Of a stretch of DNA of 64,000 nucleotides, positions 20,997 to 29,679 are shown in pieces (positions within the stretch are counted from its first letter, which is position 1; every line of letters begins with the position of its first letter). Position numbers and translations under genes: made by a program. Below the pieces are notes generated by a model. The model saw only the letters and a program-made list of their open reading frames with translations, did not search any database and was not told the origin of the DNA. The DNA comes from Maribacter sp. MJ134. GTDB lineage: Bacteria; Bacteroidota; Bacteroidia; Flavobacteriales; Flavobacteriaceae. Location: assembly GCF_003970695.1 (NCBI RefSeq), contig NZ_CP034570.1, forward strand, positions 620,001 to 684,000. Direction: 5' to 3'.

Positions 20997-21980
20997 ATGT
21001 CGGATAAAGTAGAACGAGTAAAAACCTTAATAATAGGATCAGGACCCGCAGGATATACTGCGGCCATATATGCTGCTAGAGCAGATTTGAAACCAGTCAT
21101 GTATACGGGAATGGAACCAGGAGGACAATTGACCACTACAACCGAGGTAGATAATTTTCCGGGTTACCCAGAAGGTATCGATGGTCCTACGATGATGGTT
21201 CAATTACAACAACAGGCGGAGCGTTTTGGAACAGAGGTGCGTATTGGCATGATAACTGCGGTGGAATTAAGTAAGGAAGTCGGCGGAATACATAAGGTTA
21301 CGGCAGATAACGATAAAATTATTGAAGCGGAAACCATTATTATTTCCACAGGTGCAAGCGCAAAGTATTTGAACATTCCGAGTGAACAAAAGTTACGAGG
21401 TGGTGGAGTTTCCGCTTGTGCCGTATGTGACGGATTCTTTTATAAAGGTCAAGATGTGGCCATCGTTGGAGCAGGGGATACGGCCGCCGAAGAGGCGTCT
21501 TACTTGGCCAATATTTGTAATAAAGTGACCATGTTGGTTAGAAAGGATCATATGAGGGCATCCAAAGCCATGCAGCATAGGGTAAATAGCCTCAAAAATA
21601 TCGAGGTGCGTTACAATACCGAAGTTGATGAGGTTTTGGGCGATCAAGTAGTAGAAGGTTTACGGATGGTGAACAACCAAACAGGAGAAAAGGAAGATAT
21701 CGCAATTACCGGACTGTTCATAGCCATTGGTCACAAACCGAATACAGATATCTTTAAGGGGCAATTGGATATGGACGAAACGGGTTATCTGATTACAAAG
21801 GGTAAATCTACCAAAACCAACTTACCGGGAGTATTCGCTTCGGGTGATGCGCAGGATAAGGAATATAGGCAAGCGGTGACGGCAGCAGGAACAGGTTGTA
21901 TGGCCGCTCTTGATGCCGAGCGGTATTTAGCGAGCATTGGCTCTGTAGAGGAAGCGATAGCGGACGATTACAATATATAA
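20997..21980 (+). CDS. trxB: Thioredoxin-disulfide reductase
   Basis: NADPH-dependent flavoenzyme that reduces thioredoxin. 327 residues with FAD motif GSGPAG (14-19), the redox pair CAVC (141-144), the NADPH motif GAGDTA near 158 and the C-terminal GVFASGDAQD. Cytoplasmic and complete. It has its own promoter region with a palindrome and ends at a strong hairpin, so it is monocistronic. It may feed electrons to the oxidative stress proteins elsewhere in the window. Confidence 0.96.
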   Translation: MSDKVERVKTLIIGSGPAGYTAAIYAARADLKPVMYTGMEPGGQLTTTTEVDNFPGYPEGIDGPTMMVQLQQQAERFGTEVRIGMITAVELSKEVGGIHKVTADNDKIIEAETIIISTGASAKYLNIPSEQKLRGGGVSACAVCDGFFYKGQDVAIVGAGDTAAEEASYLANICNKVTMLVRKDHMRASKAMQHRVNSLKNIEVRYNTEVDEVLGDQVVEGLRMVNNQTGEKEDIAITGLFIAIGHKPNTDIFKGQLDMDETGYLITKGKSTKTNLPGVFASGDAQDKEYRQAVTAAGTGCMAALDAERYLASIGSVEEAIADDYNI

Positions 21981-21994
21981 TCTGATTGGAGTAA

Positions 21995-22032
21995 CAATAA
22001 AAAAAGCGGCTTAATAGCCGCTTTTTTTATTG
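21995..22032 (+). terminator. Bidirectional rho-independent terminator
   Basis: A perfect hairpin with GCGGCT/AGCCGC core, loop TAAT, and seven A and seven T flanks that extend the stem to 17 pairs. It lies between convergent trxB and the lipocalin-like gene and serves both directions. Confidence 0.95.
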
Positions 22033-22043
22033 TTAAACTTTCA

Positions 22044-22490
22044 TTAGTCAATTCTTCGATAATTCTCTGCAAAGGTTCTATTCCCCTCATCGTCCAATGA
22101 AATTTGACTGTACCGGTCGCTATCAAGAATCAACTCAAAAGTGAAGACCTGAACGGTATCTTGAATCCCCATCATTACGGCGGAACCATATTCCAACCGC
22201 TCCTCTAATTCATTTTCCGTATTGGTGTAAGACCCATAGCCGAACCATTCAGCAGGATCATCAGGGGCATAACGCGTCCACATGACCTTCCCTTTACTAT
22301 AAATTTTGATCTGTCTGTATCCATTAACGTTTTGAAGTGTGTCCGATACACCCGATTCGTCGTAATTGTATCGGTTAATAAGTTCCCAGGTGCCCTCTAA
22401 GGAGGAGGCGCTTTGTAGCTTTGAAGAAGTGATATTGGTTGCGGATACCAATAACAACATCAAAAAAACCAATCCAAGTAATTTTTTCAT
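22044..22490 (-). CDS. Secreted lipocalin-like hypothetical protein
   Basis: 148 residues with an N-terminal hydrophobic signal (MKKLLGLVFLMLLLVSA) and then LEGTWELI, the start pattern of many small beta-barrel lipocalin-like or DUF4488-type proteins of Bacteroidota. No catalytic motif and no assignable ligand. The mature part is acidic and rich in Tyr and aromatic residues. Function unknown. Confidence 0.75.
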   Translation of the reverse strand: MKKLLGLVFLMLLLVSATNITSSKLQSASSLEGTWELINRYNYDESGVSDTLQNVNGYRQIKIYSKGKVMWTRYAPDDPAEWFGYGSYTNTENELEERLEYGSAVMMGIQDTVQVFTFELILDSDRYSQISLDDEGNRTFAENYRRID

Positions 22491-22604
22491 GGCTATCTAT
22501 TTTAATGGTTATTAATACCATAAAAGATACGATTTAAAAAGTTAAATTCATAAGAAATGCACCTAATAATTACGGATTAAATAAATATTTCATTAAAATT
22601 TTAT

Positions 22605-23657
22605 TTATTCGTAATCAAAGCTGTTCAGTAGCTGTATTAATTTTTTTAAATCGTCTCTGGTATGGTTTGCTGAAATAACAATTCTGCTCATGGTTTCCGA
22701 GTCTTCGTTCGGGTATTTGAAATCAGTAACAATGATTTTATTTTCAAATAAATAATCAACAAGGGCCGAGTTTTGGAAAGATATGGTGGGATGGCCCTCC
22801 ATATATCGTAATTTTTTATTGCGCACTAAATGTTGAAGAAAAAATGCTAAATTTTCCTGCAGCTTGTTTCTTCTATTTTCATAAATGGTATCTGCCTCAA
22901 GTAAAGTCGCCATTGCAGCAGGACTAGCAGGACTAGAACCACCATACAAAGGGGACTTCTTCAAAACTTCCAAGTCTTCTTTTTTTCCGAAAATAGCTCC
23001 GGCCTGTAGGCCAAATCCTTTTCCTAAAGAGCAACAGACAAATAGTTCTTTAGCCCCGAGCCTATTAAGGGTTTGGTAAATACCTCCGCCATTGGCCCCA
23101 AGTATTCCTATGCCATGAGAATCGTCCACTACCATAATAAGTTTGCCCAAAGGCAAATTCTTTAAACCCTGGAAATCAGGAAAATTTCCTCCCGAAAAGT
23201 CTATGGAATCCAGAAATAGTACTGGGGTTGCTTTATTGGTACTTTTCAAATGGCTCTCTAAGGCGAAATTGAGACTGGCGTAAGTAACATAGCTTTTGGA
23301 CGCTTTTCGGAAAAGTGCGGAGTGGGTATGTGGTACATAAAAAAGCTTATGTTTTTGTGCTTGCATGAACCCCGAAAGGAATTGGCCTGCCAAATAACCG
23401 GAAGAGAGGGTAATACACGCTTCGCTACCTGCTAATTGCGCTAAATGCCTTTCCGCCTTATCGAAAACTGAAAATTGAACGTTAGATTTTCTTGAGGCCC
23501 CGTAATTGGTTCCGTAGTTTCGGATGTGTTTGATGAACAATTCTTGAAACTCGGGTAAGTCCTGTAACCCTAGATAAGATGTTCCGCCAAAATATAGGTA
23601 AGGGTTACCTTTAACATACACTTCACGTCCTGGAAAAGAATCTATCTGGATAGCCAT
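22605..23657 (-). CDS. Alpha-oxoamine synthase-like PLP enzyme
   Basis: 350 residues, fold-type I PLP enzyme of the AONS/KBL family. FLDS, VVDDSHGIGILG (the Asp/His pair that contacts PLP) and the lysine in SLGKGFG are visible. It is about 40 residues shorter at the N-terminus than typical BioF. Its start overlaps the stop of the dipeptide epimerase gene by one base (TAATG), so the two are translationally coupled, which is not a biotin context. Probably acts on an amino acid from that pathway; reaction unknown. Confidence 0.82.
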   Translation of the reverse strand: MAIQIDSFPGREVYVKGNPYLYFGGTSYLGLQDLPEFQELFIKHIRNYGTNYGASRKSNVQFSVFDKAERHLAQLAGSEACITLSSGYLAGQFLSGFMQAQKHKLFYVPHTHSALFRKASKSYVTYASLNFALESHLKSTNKATPVLFLDSIDFSGGNFPDFQGLKNLPLGKLIMVVDDSHGIGILGANGGGIYQTLNRLGAKELFVCCSLGKGFGLQAGAIFGKKEDLEVLKKSPLYGGSSPASPAAMATLLEADTIYENRRNKLQENLAFFLQHLVRNKKLRYMEGHPTISFQNSALVDYLFENKIIVTDFKYPNEDSETMSRIVISANHTRDDLKKLIQLLNSFDYE

Positions 23658-24667
23658 TATACTAGGGTTATACCGCTACCACCTAATTTAGGGAATATTA
23701 CCGTAGCATCAGATGCAATTTGCACACCATGGGCAATATCTTCTTTTAGAAGCAGGGCACCGTCCATATCTACATAATCTAACTGAGGTAATAATTGAGC
23801 AATCGCGGATATACCTACGGTAGACTCCGTCATACAACCCACCATAATCTTAAGCCCCAGTTCTTTTCCTTGTTTGATCATCCGTAGGGCAGGGGTCAAG
23901 CCCCCGCATTTAGTGAGCTTAATATTGATGCCACTAAAATGTAAACCGCATTTTTCAACATCTGTTTCTAGAATACAGCTTTCGTCTGCAATTACGGGTA
24001 AAACACTATGATGCATTACTAGTTCCATACCTTGCCAATCGTCTGCCTTTAGGGGTTGTTCTAAAAATTCTACCCCCAAATCTTTAAGTAAGGGTGCATT
24101 TTTAATAGTTTCCTCAGGGGTCCATGCGCAATTGGCATCAATCCGAAAAACGGCGTCCGTATGGGCTCTTAGTTCTTTTACGATAGCGACATCATCTTCT
24201 GTACCGAGCTTTATTTTGTAAACGGGCCAAGGAAATTCCTTCATTTTCTCCACCATCTTCGCTATGGAGGCTATTCCTATGGTATAGTTCGTTGTTGGAT
24301 AGGAATCCGTACTTGTACCCCAAATTTTATGAAGCGGTTTTTGTAGCAGTTTACCATAGAGATCATGAGCGGCCAAATCTAGCGCGCAGATGGCGAAATT
24401 CGTTAGTCCTTTGGAAAGTAAAAAGGCATGGAATATTTCAGGCGTCGTGAATTTAAAGCTATTAATTTCTGTTTGTATCCTTTCAATTTCGACCATCATA
24501 CTATCTACCGAAACATTGTAGTAAGGATTGGCGGTCGCTTCACCATACCCAGTTTGTCCGTTCAGTGTTAGACCAACGATCAAGGTGTTTTGGTGATCAT
24601 GGGATTCCCTAGAGATACTAAAAGTGTGCTTTAAGGAAAGCACGTATTTTTTAAGGCTAATTTGCAT
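23657..24667 (-). CDS. Dipeptide epimerase (L-Ala-D/L-Glu epimerase family)
   Basis: Enolase-superfamily enzyme. The start chosen is ATG 24667, giving 336 residues; the longer frame begins with TTG inside a hairpin. KIKLG carries the KxK base, RIDANCAW, EFLEQPLK and IADES supply the three metal ligands, and INIKLTKCGG supplies the opposite lysine. The late DMDG matches the DxD that binds the dipeptide amino group in this subfamily. Typical members recycle murein dipeptides. Coupled to the PLP enzyme downstream. Exact dipeptide specificity cannot be read. Confidence 0.9.
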   Translation of the reverse strand: MQISLKKYVLSLKHTFSISRESHDHQNTLIVGLTLNGQTGYGEATANPYYNVSVDSMMVEIERIQTEINSFKFTTPEIFHAFLLSKGLTNFAICALDLAAHDLYGKLLQKPLHKIWGTSTDSYPTTNYTIGIASIAKMVEKMKEFPWPVYKIKLGTEDDVAIVKELRAHTDAVFRIDANCAWTPEETIKNAPLLKDLGVEFLEQPLKADDWQGMELVMHHSVLPVIADESCILETDVEKCGLHFSGINIKLTKCGGLTPALRMIKQGKELGLKIMVGCMTESTVGISAIAQLLPQLDYVDMDGALLLKEDIAHGVQIASDATVIFPKLGGSGITLV

Positions 24668-24700
24668 ACTACTAATATAGTAATAAGCCTTAGGGGATAA

Positions 24701-24736
24701 CACCAAAACCCGCTGATATTTCAGCGGGTTTTGGTG
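24701..24736 (-). terminator. Strong hairpin, terminator of the DUF2807 operon
   Basis: A perfect 16-base stem (24701-24716 with 24721-24736) and loop TATT, with AAAA/TTTT inside the arms. It lies just beyond the DUF2807 stop and before the epimerase start. It lacks a long external T-run, so attenuation of the epimerase operon is an alternative. Confidence 0.8.
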
Positions 24737-24759
24737 TATTTTAATTTAATCTGAGGTAT

Positions 24760-25491
24760 TTAGTACTTATGTACACTACCGGAAACCGATTTATTCTTTT
24801 TAACCGTTGCCTCACCGGAATACGAAATATTTCCACCGCTACTAGCGTCCGCCGTTAATGCTTCGGATACATGAACACTGACATTAGAGCCGCTACTGGC
24901 TTCTGCTCTACATTCCTGCGCCATCAGGTTTTTAGCTCTAATATTGGCACCACTGCTACCATCCACATAGACTTCTTTCGCTTTTCCGGAAACATCAACA
25001 TTGGCACCACTACTGGCATCCAATTCCAATTCCGTGGCATCTATTTCCGCTGTGAGAATAGACCCGCTACTGGACTCGATACTCAATTCATTACTCTTAA
25101 TAGTATTCTGGGCCGTTAAATGTGCTCCGCTGGAACTTTCCAGACCAGTAACGTTGGGCAGTGATACGAAAACCTTTTTTGTAGCCCTACCAATATTTTC
25201 AATGGCATGAATTCTCAATTTACCATTTTTAATATCCGTTCCAATAAGGTCGATTACATTTTCGTCCGCCTCTACCGAAATGGAGAAATCACTTGCCTGC
25301 GTAACATATACCTCTATGCCTTCTGATGCGGAAACGTTCGTAAAATCGTCCGTAATATCTCTATTTTCCTCTACGACTACGCCGTTTCCTTTTTTTCCGG
25401 TACCGAAGTCCCCGAAGTTAACGTCAAAGGCACAGGATGATAGGAATAGTGCCAAAAATAATGCGATTGAAATTCTAACTAGTGTTGTCAT
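24760..25491 (-). CDS. DUF2807 (head GIN) beta-helix lipoprotein
   Basis: 243 residues with a lipoprotein signal ending FLSSC (C20). The body has DUF2807 repeats: short beta-strands separated by SSGA/SSGS/SSGG turns, about seven times (ESSSGS, DASSGANVDV, DGSSGANI, EASSGSNV, DASSGGNI). These form a right-handed beta-helix. The family often travels with PspC and PadR genes, as here, suggesting an envelope-stress role, but its molecular function is not known. Confidence 0.9.
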   Translation of the reverse strand: MTTLVRISIALFLALFLSSCAFDVNFGDFGTGKKGNGVVVEENRDITDDFTNVSASEGIEVYVTQASDFSISVEADENVIDLIGTDIKNGKLRIHAIENIGRATKKVFVSLPNVTGLESSSGAHLTAQNTIKSNELSIESSSGSILTAEIDATELELDASSGANVDVSGKAKEVYVDGSSGANIRAKNLMAQECRAEASSGSNVSVHVSEALTADASSGGNISYSGEATVKKNKSVSGSVHKY

Positions 25492-25589
25492 GATTGTTGT
25501 TTTTAAGATTGATGTAAAACTCTTTATTTTTTTAATTTGATACGATTATAATGTACCCAGTTGTTGAAATAGAGCTATGAACCGTCACT

Positions 25590-27374
25590 TTACTGGTCGT
25601 CGTCCTTAGCTTTTATCTTTACGCCATTTTCGTCTAACTTCATTTTAAAGGACTCCCCGTTATCTTGCACATCTATATCTATTCCGTCTTCGTTGATAAT
25701 GATTTTACCCATTTCTCCGTCTTCGTTGATGTTAATATCTATTCCGTTCTCGTTAATACGAATGCGATTATTTCCATCGCCATCCTCATAGTCCAGATTA
25801 TCTGGGCAATCCAAACATTCCAATTCTCCAGCGTCCGTCATTTTCCACGCATAATCTTCTATGTCGTTCGTATCCCTGTCGGTATCGGCATGGAGCATCC
25901 AGCTACGAGAAGTACCACTGTCATAGGTAAGTATTGTTCCAACGGGTATGTAAAGACTGGCTCGTACCTCCTGATCATTGAATTTGCTATCACCGGAGGT
26001 GGCGAGAAAATCATTAAATTCGATGGTATTCCCTTCCACTTGGTAGCTGTAATTTATTTTTTCCGCTATTTCCTTCGCCCTAGCAAAAGAAGGACCGTTA
26101 GCTTCCTTACGGATTTCCATTCGTAACAGGGAATCCTTGGACTTTTTCAGTCGTAATCTTACATCTCTGGAAACTAAAATTTTGTTCCCGTCATCATCGT
26201 GTGTAACGATCATATTGCCCATATGCATTTGATTGTCCCTGTCGTAATCATAAGTTACCAGGTTAATGTTCAAGGTATCGGACGGGTTTTCTATATAGAT
26301 TTCACTTTCTGAAGTAGTACTGCCAGAGTAGGCATGACTGGCCGCTTCACGAATGCCGAATACTACTAGAAGAATGATGGAAAGTAACCATAATCCCAAT
26401 AAACTGAACTTGGCTATGTTGCCAATAGACTTTAAGTTGGTCACTAAAATCTTTAATCCCAAATAAAGTAGGAAAAAGAACGGAATGCCAATAGCGAAGA
26501 AAGCCAGTAGAGACACCAACCAAATAGGTAGGTTACTAGAATTTACCACATTGTAAAAGTCTATTCCGGGAACATGTACCATATCCATGACACCCACGAA
26601 AAGTAGTCCTATAAATAGACCAATTAGTGTAGAAGCTCCTATGATGATCAGTAGAATTCCAATGAACTTTCCAAAAATTTTGAAAAGGAACATGATGATA
26701 TCCCCAAGCGTATCGAAAAATGTTTTGCCCCCTTTTTTGACGGTGTCGCCTACTTTATCGTAGTCCACACTTTTTACACGATCCGCAACGTCCTCAAAAC
26801 CCTCTTTAACTTTACGCTCAATATTACTGATGTTTACCGCCTCGCCGCGCATATCCAATTTCTGTGCAGTAGTGCTGGCTTCAGGAATCAATATCCAAAG
26901 TAAACCATAAAGAAGTATAAATCCGCCACCCGAGCCAATGGTCAAAAAGACCCATAGGATTCTTACCCATAGCGGGTCAATACCTAAATAGTGTGCCAGA
27001 CCGGAAGATACGCCGGCCACATATTTGTGCTCCGTGTCTCGATACAATTTTTTTACACGGGTCTGTTGTGTAGAAGTTTTGGACCTAGGTTCATCTTCAA
27101 AGATATCCTCATCCACCATATAATCTTCTGGTTGGCCCATAATGGCAATGACTTCGTCTACTTCTTTTTGTGTAATTACTTGCCTTTCGTTCTCTAATTT
27201 CTCATAGAAAAGTTCGGCAATACGAGCTTCGATATCCGCTAAGATTTCATCGCTTCCCGGTGTATTGGCAAAGGACCGTTTTACGGTTTCCAAATACCTT
27301 CGCATTTTGTTGTACGCATCTTCGTCCATATGAAAGAGCGTGTTCGCTAGATTAATATTTATCGTCTTGTTCAT
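25590..27374 (-). CDS. PspC-domain multi-pass membrane protein
   Basis: 594 residues. Residues 1-95 form a cytoplasmic helical domain with a DUF1700/HAAS look (ILADIEARIAELF, VDEVIAIMGQPEDY). The PspC domain spans 108-166 (KLYRDTEHKYVAGVSSGLAHYLGID then a membrane helix). Four or so further membrane segments follow between about 235 and 370, then an exported C-terminal region ending with GIDI-type repeats (EDGIDIDVQDNGE). It starts two bases after the PadR stop. The layout suggests a PadR-controlled membrane-stress protein; function inferred. Confidence 0.9.
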   Translation of the reverse strand: MNKTININLANTLFHMDEDAYNKMRRYLETVKRSFANTPGSDEILADIEARIAELFYEKLENERQVITQKEVDEVIAIMGQPEDYMVDEDIFEDEPRSKTSTQQTRVKKLYRDTEHKYVAGVSSGLAHYLGIDPLWVRILWVFLTIGSGGGFILLYGLLWILIPEASTTAQKLDMRGEAVNISNIERKVKEGFEDVADRVKSVDYDKVGDTVKKGGKTFFDTLGDIIMFLFKIFGKFIGILLIIIGASTLIGLFIGLLFVGVMDMVHVPGIDFYNVVNSSNLPIWLVSLLAFFAIGIPFFFLLYLGLKILVTNLKSIGNIAKFSLLGLWLLSIILLVVFGIREAASHAYSGSTTSESEIYIENPSDTLNINLVTYDYDRDNQMHMGNMIVTHDDDGNKILVSRDVRLRLKKSKDSLLRMEIRKEANGPSFARAKEIAEKINYSYQVEGNTIEFNDFLATSGDSKFNDQEVRASLYIPVGTILTYDSGTSRSWMLHADTDRDTNDIEDYAWKMTDAGELECLDCPDNLDYEDGDGNNRIRINENGIDININEDGEMGKIIINEDGIDIDVQDNGESFKMKLDENGVKIKAKDDDQ

Positions 27375-27376
27375 CG

Positions 27377-27712
27377 TTAGCTGTTTTTTGAGTTGGTTAC
27401 CAGGTTAGTGGCTTTACGTAATTCGTCCCAGGTGGTATCCAATTCCTTAAGGAAAAGTTTACCGGTCTCTGTAAGTGTATAATATTTTCTTGGTGGTCCG
27501 GAGGTAGACTCTTCCCAACGATAGTTTAGAAGACCTGCATTCTTTAGTCGTGTTAAGAGAGGATAAATGGTTCCCTCTACCACCAGCATTTTGGCGTCTT
27601 TTAGCGTTGATAGGATTTCGGAAGCATATTTGTCTTCTCCGTTTAGGATGGACAGTATGCAATACTCCAAAACTCCTTTCCGCATTTGCGCCTTTGTATT
27701 TTCTACATTCAT
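27377..27712 (-). CDS. PadR-family transcriptional regulator
   Basis: 111 residues from ATG 27712 (MNVENTKAQMRKGVLEYC), the usual PadR start in this clade; an in-frame ATG at 27784 would add 24 basic residues. Winged helix region: YCILSILNGEDKYASEIL and VEGTIYPLLTRLKNAGLL, then the wing with PPRKYYTLTETGK. PadR proteins repress neighbouring membrane genes; the coupled PspC and DUF2807 genes are the likely targets. Confidence 0.92.
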   Translation of the reverse strand: MNVENTKAQMRKGVLEYCILSILNGEDKYASEILSTLKDAKMLVVEGTIYPLLTRLKNAGLLNYRWEESTSGPPRKYYTLTETGKLFLKELDTTWDELRKATNLVTNSKNS

Positions 27713-27932
27713 AACGTCTTTTTGCTTTTTATGCAGCTTTCTTCTTTGTGGGGATTGCTCCTTGTTTTCTGTAATGGTCTGCATGGGTTAACGGTTCGTT
27801 TTTTGATTGATGAATAAACATTTGGCTCATGATTAGTGAGTTCCTGAAAAACGTTCAGGGCGTATTGATAATTTTACTCTTTTTGGTTCAGGTTGATGAA
27901 TAAACTCCTTAGGTGTGATGAGTACCTAGATT

Positions 27933-28448
27933 TTAATTTTCTTTGTACTGATGGTCATAACTTAATTCCCTCTTTATCCTCCATTGCGCATCTTCTTTCA
28001 CCCATACATGGGTAAATTTGGCAATATCTCCCTTCTGATAAATCTTATCACCGTCCAGAGATTCAAAACGATGAACCCCGTGCTGTATGGCTCCGTATAG
28101 TTCTCCGTTCTTGTAAAGTGGAAAAACTTTAAGACTGTTAGCGATCAGGATTCTTTTCGAAGGTTGCAAGTCTTTTGGGTCCCAATTGGCACAATTTTCC
28201 TTCATAGGGTTTATAAAGGCGTCCCTACCTTCTGTTAATCCTCCCTTATCGTGATAGAATTCAAAATCTTCTGTAAAAAGTTCCTCTAATAAAGGAGTGT
28301 TGCAGGTGTCAAAGGCCGCTTGGAATAACAAGCTATCTTTTTGAGCCAACTGCTGGTGTAATTCTGAATCGGTAGCCACTTGGCCCATGGCCAAACTTGT
28401 AAAGAAGGCTACGATGATATATACGAGTGCTTTTAGTAAGTTGATCAT
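27933..28448 (-). CDS. Secreted SnoaL-like/DUF4440 protein
   Basis: 171 residues with a signal peptide ending MGQ near residue 23. The mature part has the DUF4440 pattern: QKDSLLFQAAFDTCN, LEELFTEDFEFYHDKGG, and a C-terminal FTHVWVKEDAQWRIKRELSYDH. This NTF2-like cone fold binds small ligands or acts as a minor hydrolase or isomerase; no function can be assigned. Its ATG overlaps the DUF4870 stop by one base (TAATG). Confidence 0.85.
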   Translation of the reverse strand: MINLLKALVYIIVAFFTSLAMGQVATDSELHQQLAQKDSLLFQAAFDTCNTPLLEELFTEDFEFYHDKGGLTEGRDAFINPMKENCANWDPKDLQPSKRILIANSLKVFPLYKNGELYGAIQHGVHRFESLDGDKIYQKGDIAKFTHVWVKEDAQWRIKRELSYDHQYKEN

Positions 28449-28930
28449 TATTTTATGAATTTTATGGTTATAGGATATTGAAAGGTTTGTCCTTCATTAG
28501 TCCTAATAGTTGCTAGAATGGTGTACACGATATTTACTACGAACAGGGCTCCTTGTACCAAACCTGATATTCCTATGGGTAAAAGCCAAGAACCGAACCT
28601 AAAATCGTCACTGTCAAAATTTAGATTAAGATTGTTGTAACCATTTAGGTGATTAAATCCAAAATGGTCAAAATCAAAAATATTAGGTAAAAAACCAACA
28701 AAGAAGGGAATACTGATAATACCTAAGATGATAGAGTAGAGGAGCATACTTATCTGAAAATTCAAAGCTTGCTTTCCGTTATAATCTACAAACTCGTACT
28801 CTTTTTTATTCGCTGTCCATAATACCAATGGAATGATGAAGTTCCCGAAGGGAATAAAGAATTTAGAAAACGTGCTCGCATGTATGAGCGATGCTAAATT
28901 ACGTTCGTGTTTTGTTAATGATTCTGTCAT
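28448..28930 (-). CDS. DUF4870 membrane protein
   Basis: 160 residues with three to four membrane helices. KHERNLASLIHASTFSKFFIPFGNFIIPL and VDYNGKQALNFQIS are the DUF4870 hallmarks. Small inner-membrane proteins of unknown function. It is first of a two-gene unit with the DUF4440 gene, reading from a well-formed promoter at 29008-29039, and in the same direction as the PadR-PspC-DUF2807 genes 220 bases further on. Confidence 0.9.
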   Translation of the reverse strand: MTESLTKHERNLASLIHASTFSKFFIPFGNFIIPLVLWTANKKEYEFVDYNGKQALNFQISMLLYSIILGIISIPFFVGFLPNIFDFDHFGFNHLNGYNNLNLNFDSDDFRFGSWLLPIGISGLVQGALFVVNIVYTILATIRTNEGQTFQYPITIKFIK

Positions 28931-29007
28931 GATTTGCTCATTACTATTGATTGATTTCTGTTACTGTGCTAAAACTAATTATATAGATAACCTAATAACT
29001 TCTTATG

Positions 29008-29039
29008 CAAATATATATCTAAAAGAAGGTACTATGCAA
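29008..29039 (-). promoter_or_regulatory. Bacteroidota-type promoter for the DUF4870 unit
   Basis: On the minus strand TTG (29039-29037) is followed after 21 bases by TATATTTG (29015-29008), matching TTG-N(17-23)-TAnnTTTG. The start codon lies about 78 bases downstream. Confidence 0.65.
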
Positions 29040-29082
29040 CACATAGTACTAATAATTAACATAATATTAACATTTTACACTG

Positions 29083-29096
29083 TTGATTTAAATCAA
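29083..29096. promoter_or_regulatory. Perfect FNR/Crp-type palindrome upstream of the DUF4442 gene
   Basis: TTGATTTAAATCAA is a 14-base perfect palindrome identical to the FNR consensus TTGAT-N4-ATCAA. Its centre lies 33 bases before the ATG of the rightward gene and outside the leftward promoter. Which Crp/Fnr-family regulator would use it is not visible here. Confidence 0.5.
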
Positions 29097-29122
29097 TACT
29101 TTTAGCAAAAATTAAGAACAAA

Positions 29123-29578
29123 ATGGCGGAAAGCGTTAGTAAATTCAATACGTTCACCTTTTTTAAATTACCCTCTGCATGGTGGTCTGGCGTGCGTTTG
29201 CGTCATTTAGACGAAAAGAAGGCAATTGTTACGGTAAAGCACAAATGGTTTAATCAAAATCCGTTCAAAAGCATGTTTTGGGCGGTTCAGGGAATGGCGG
29301 CAGAGCTATCTACCGGTGCCATGATGATTGACCAGATTAGAGAAAGCGGCAAGAAAATTTCCATGCTCGTTGCCAATAACAATGCAAATTTTTCTAAAAA
29401 AGCGACAGGAAGAATAACATTTACCTGCGAGGATGGCCATCTTATTAAGGATGCTTTGGATAAAACCATTGCTACGGGAGAGGGGCAGACCATATGGATG
29501 AAATCCGTAGGTGTCAATGAAGATGGGGTGGTGGTCAGTACCTTTAACTTTGAATGGACGGTACGTCTTAAGAAATAA
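29123..29578 (+). CDS. DUF4442 hotdog-fold thioesterase-like protein
   Basis: 151 residues with no signal. The FKLPSAWWSGVRL start, HKWFNQNPFKSMFWAVQGMAAELSTG and a closing beta-strand FNFEWTVRLKK fit DUF4442, a hotdog-fold family related to acyl-CoA thioesterases. A catalytic residue cannot be assigned safely. It stands alone downstream of an FNR-like box, which would link it to oxygen or carbon control if the site is real. Confidence 0.85.
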   Translation: MAESVSKFNTFTFFKLPSAWWSGVRLRHLDEKKAIVTVKHKWFNQNPFKSMFWAVQGMAAELSTGAMMIDQIRESGKKISMLVANNNANFSKKATGRITFTCEDGHLIKDALDKTIATGEGQTIWMKSVGVNEDGVVVSTFNFEWTVRLKK

Positions 29579-29679
29579 ATTTGGTTGTAGATACAAGATG
29601 ACCTTGGTAAGTTAGCGCTAGTTGCTACGTACTAACCTTACTTAAAAGAACAGCAAACTAAAAACTGAAGTTAATTGAT

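Noticed and set aside
22605-23657. bioF (8-amino-7-oxononanoate synthase)
   Set aside because: Shortened N-terminus, no biotin genes, and coupling to a dipeptide epimerase argue against it.
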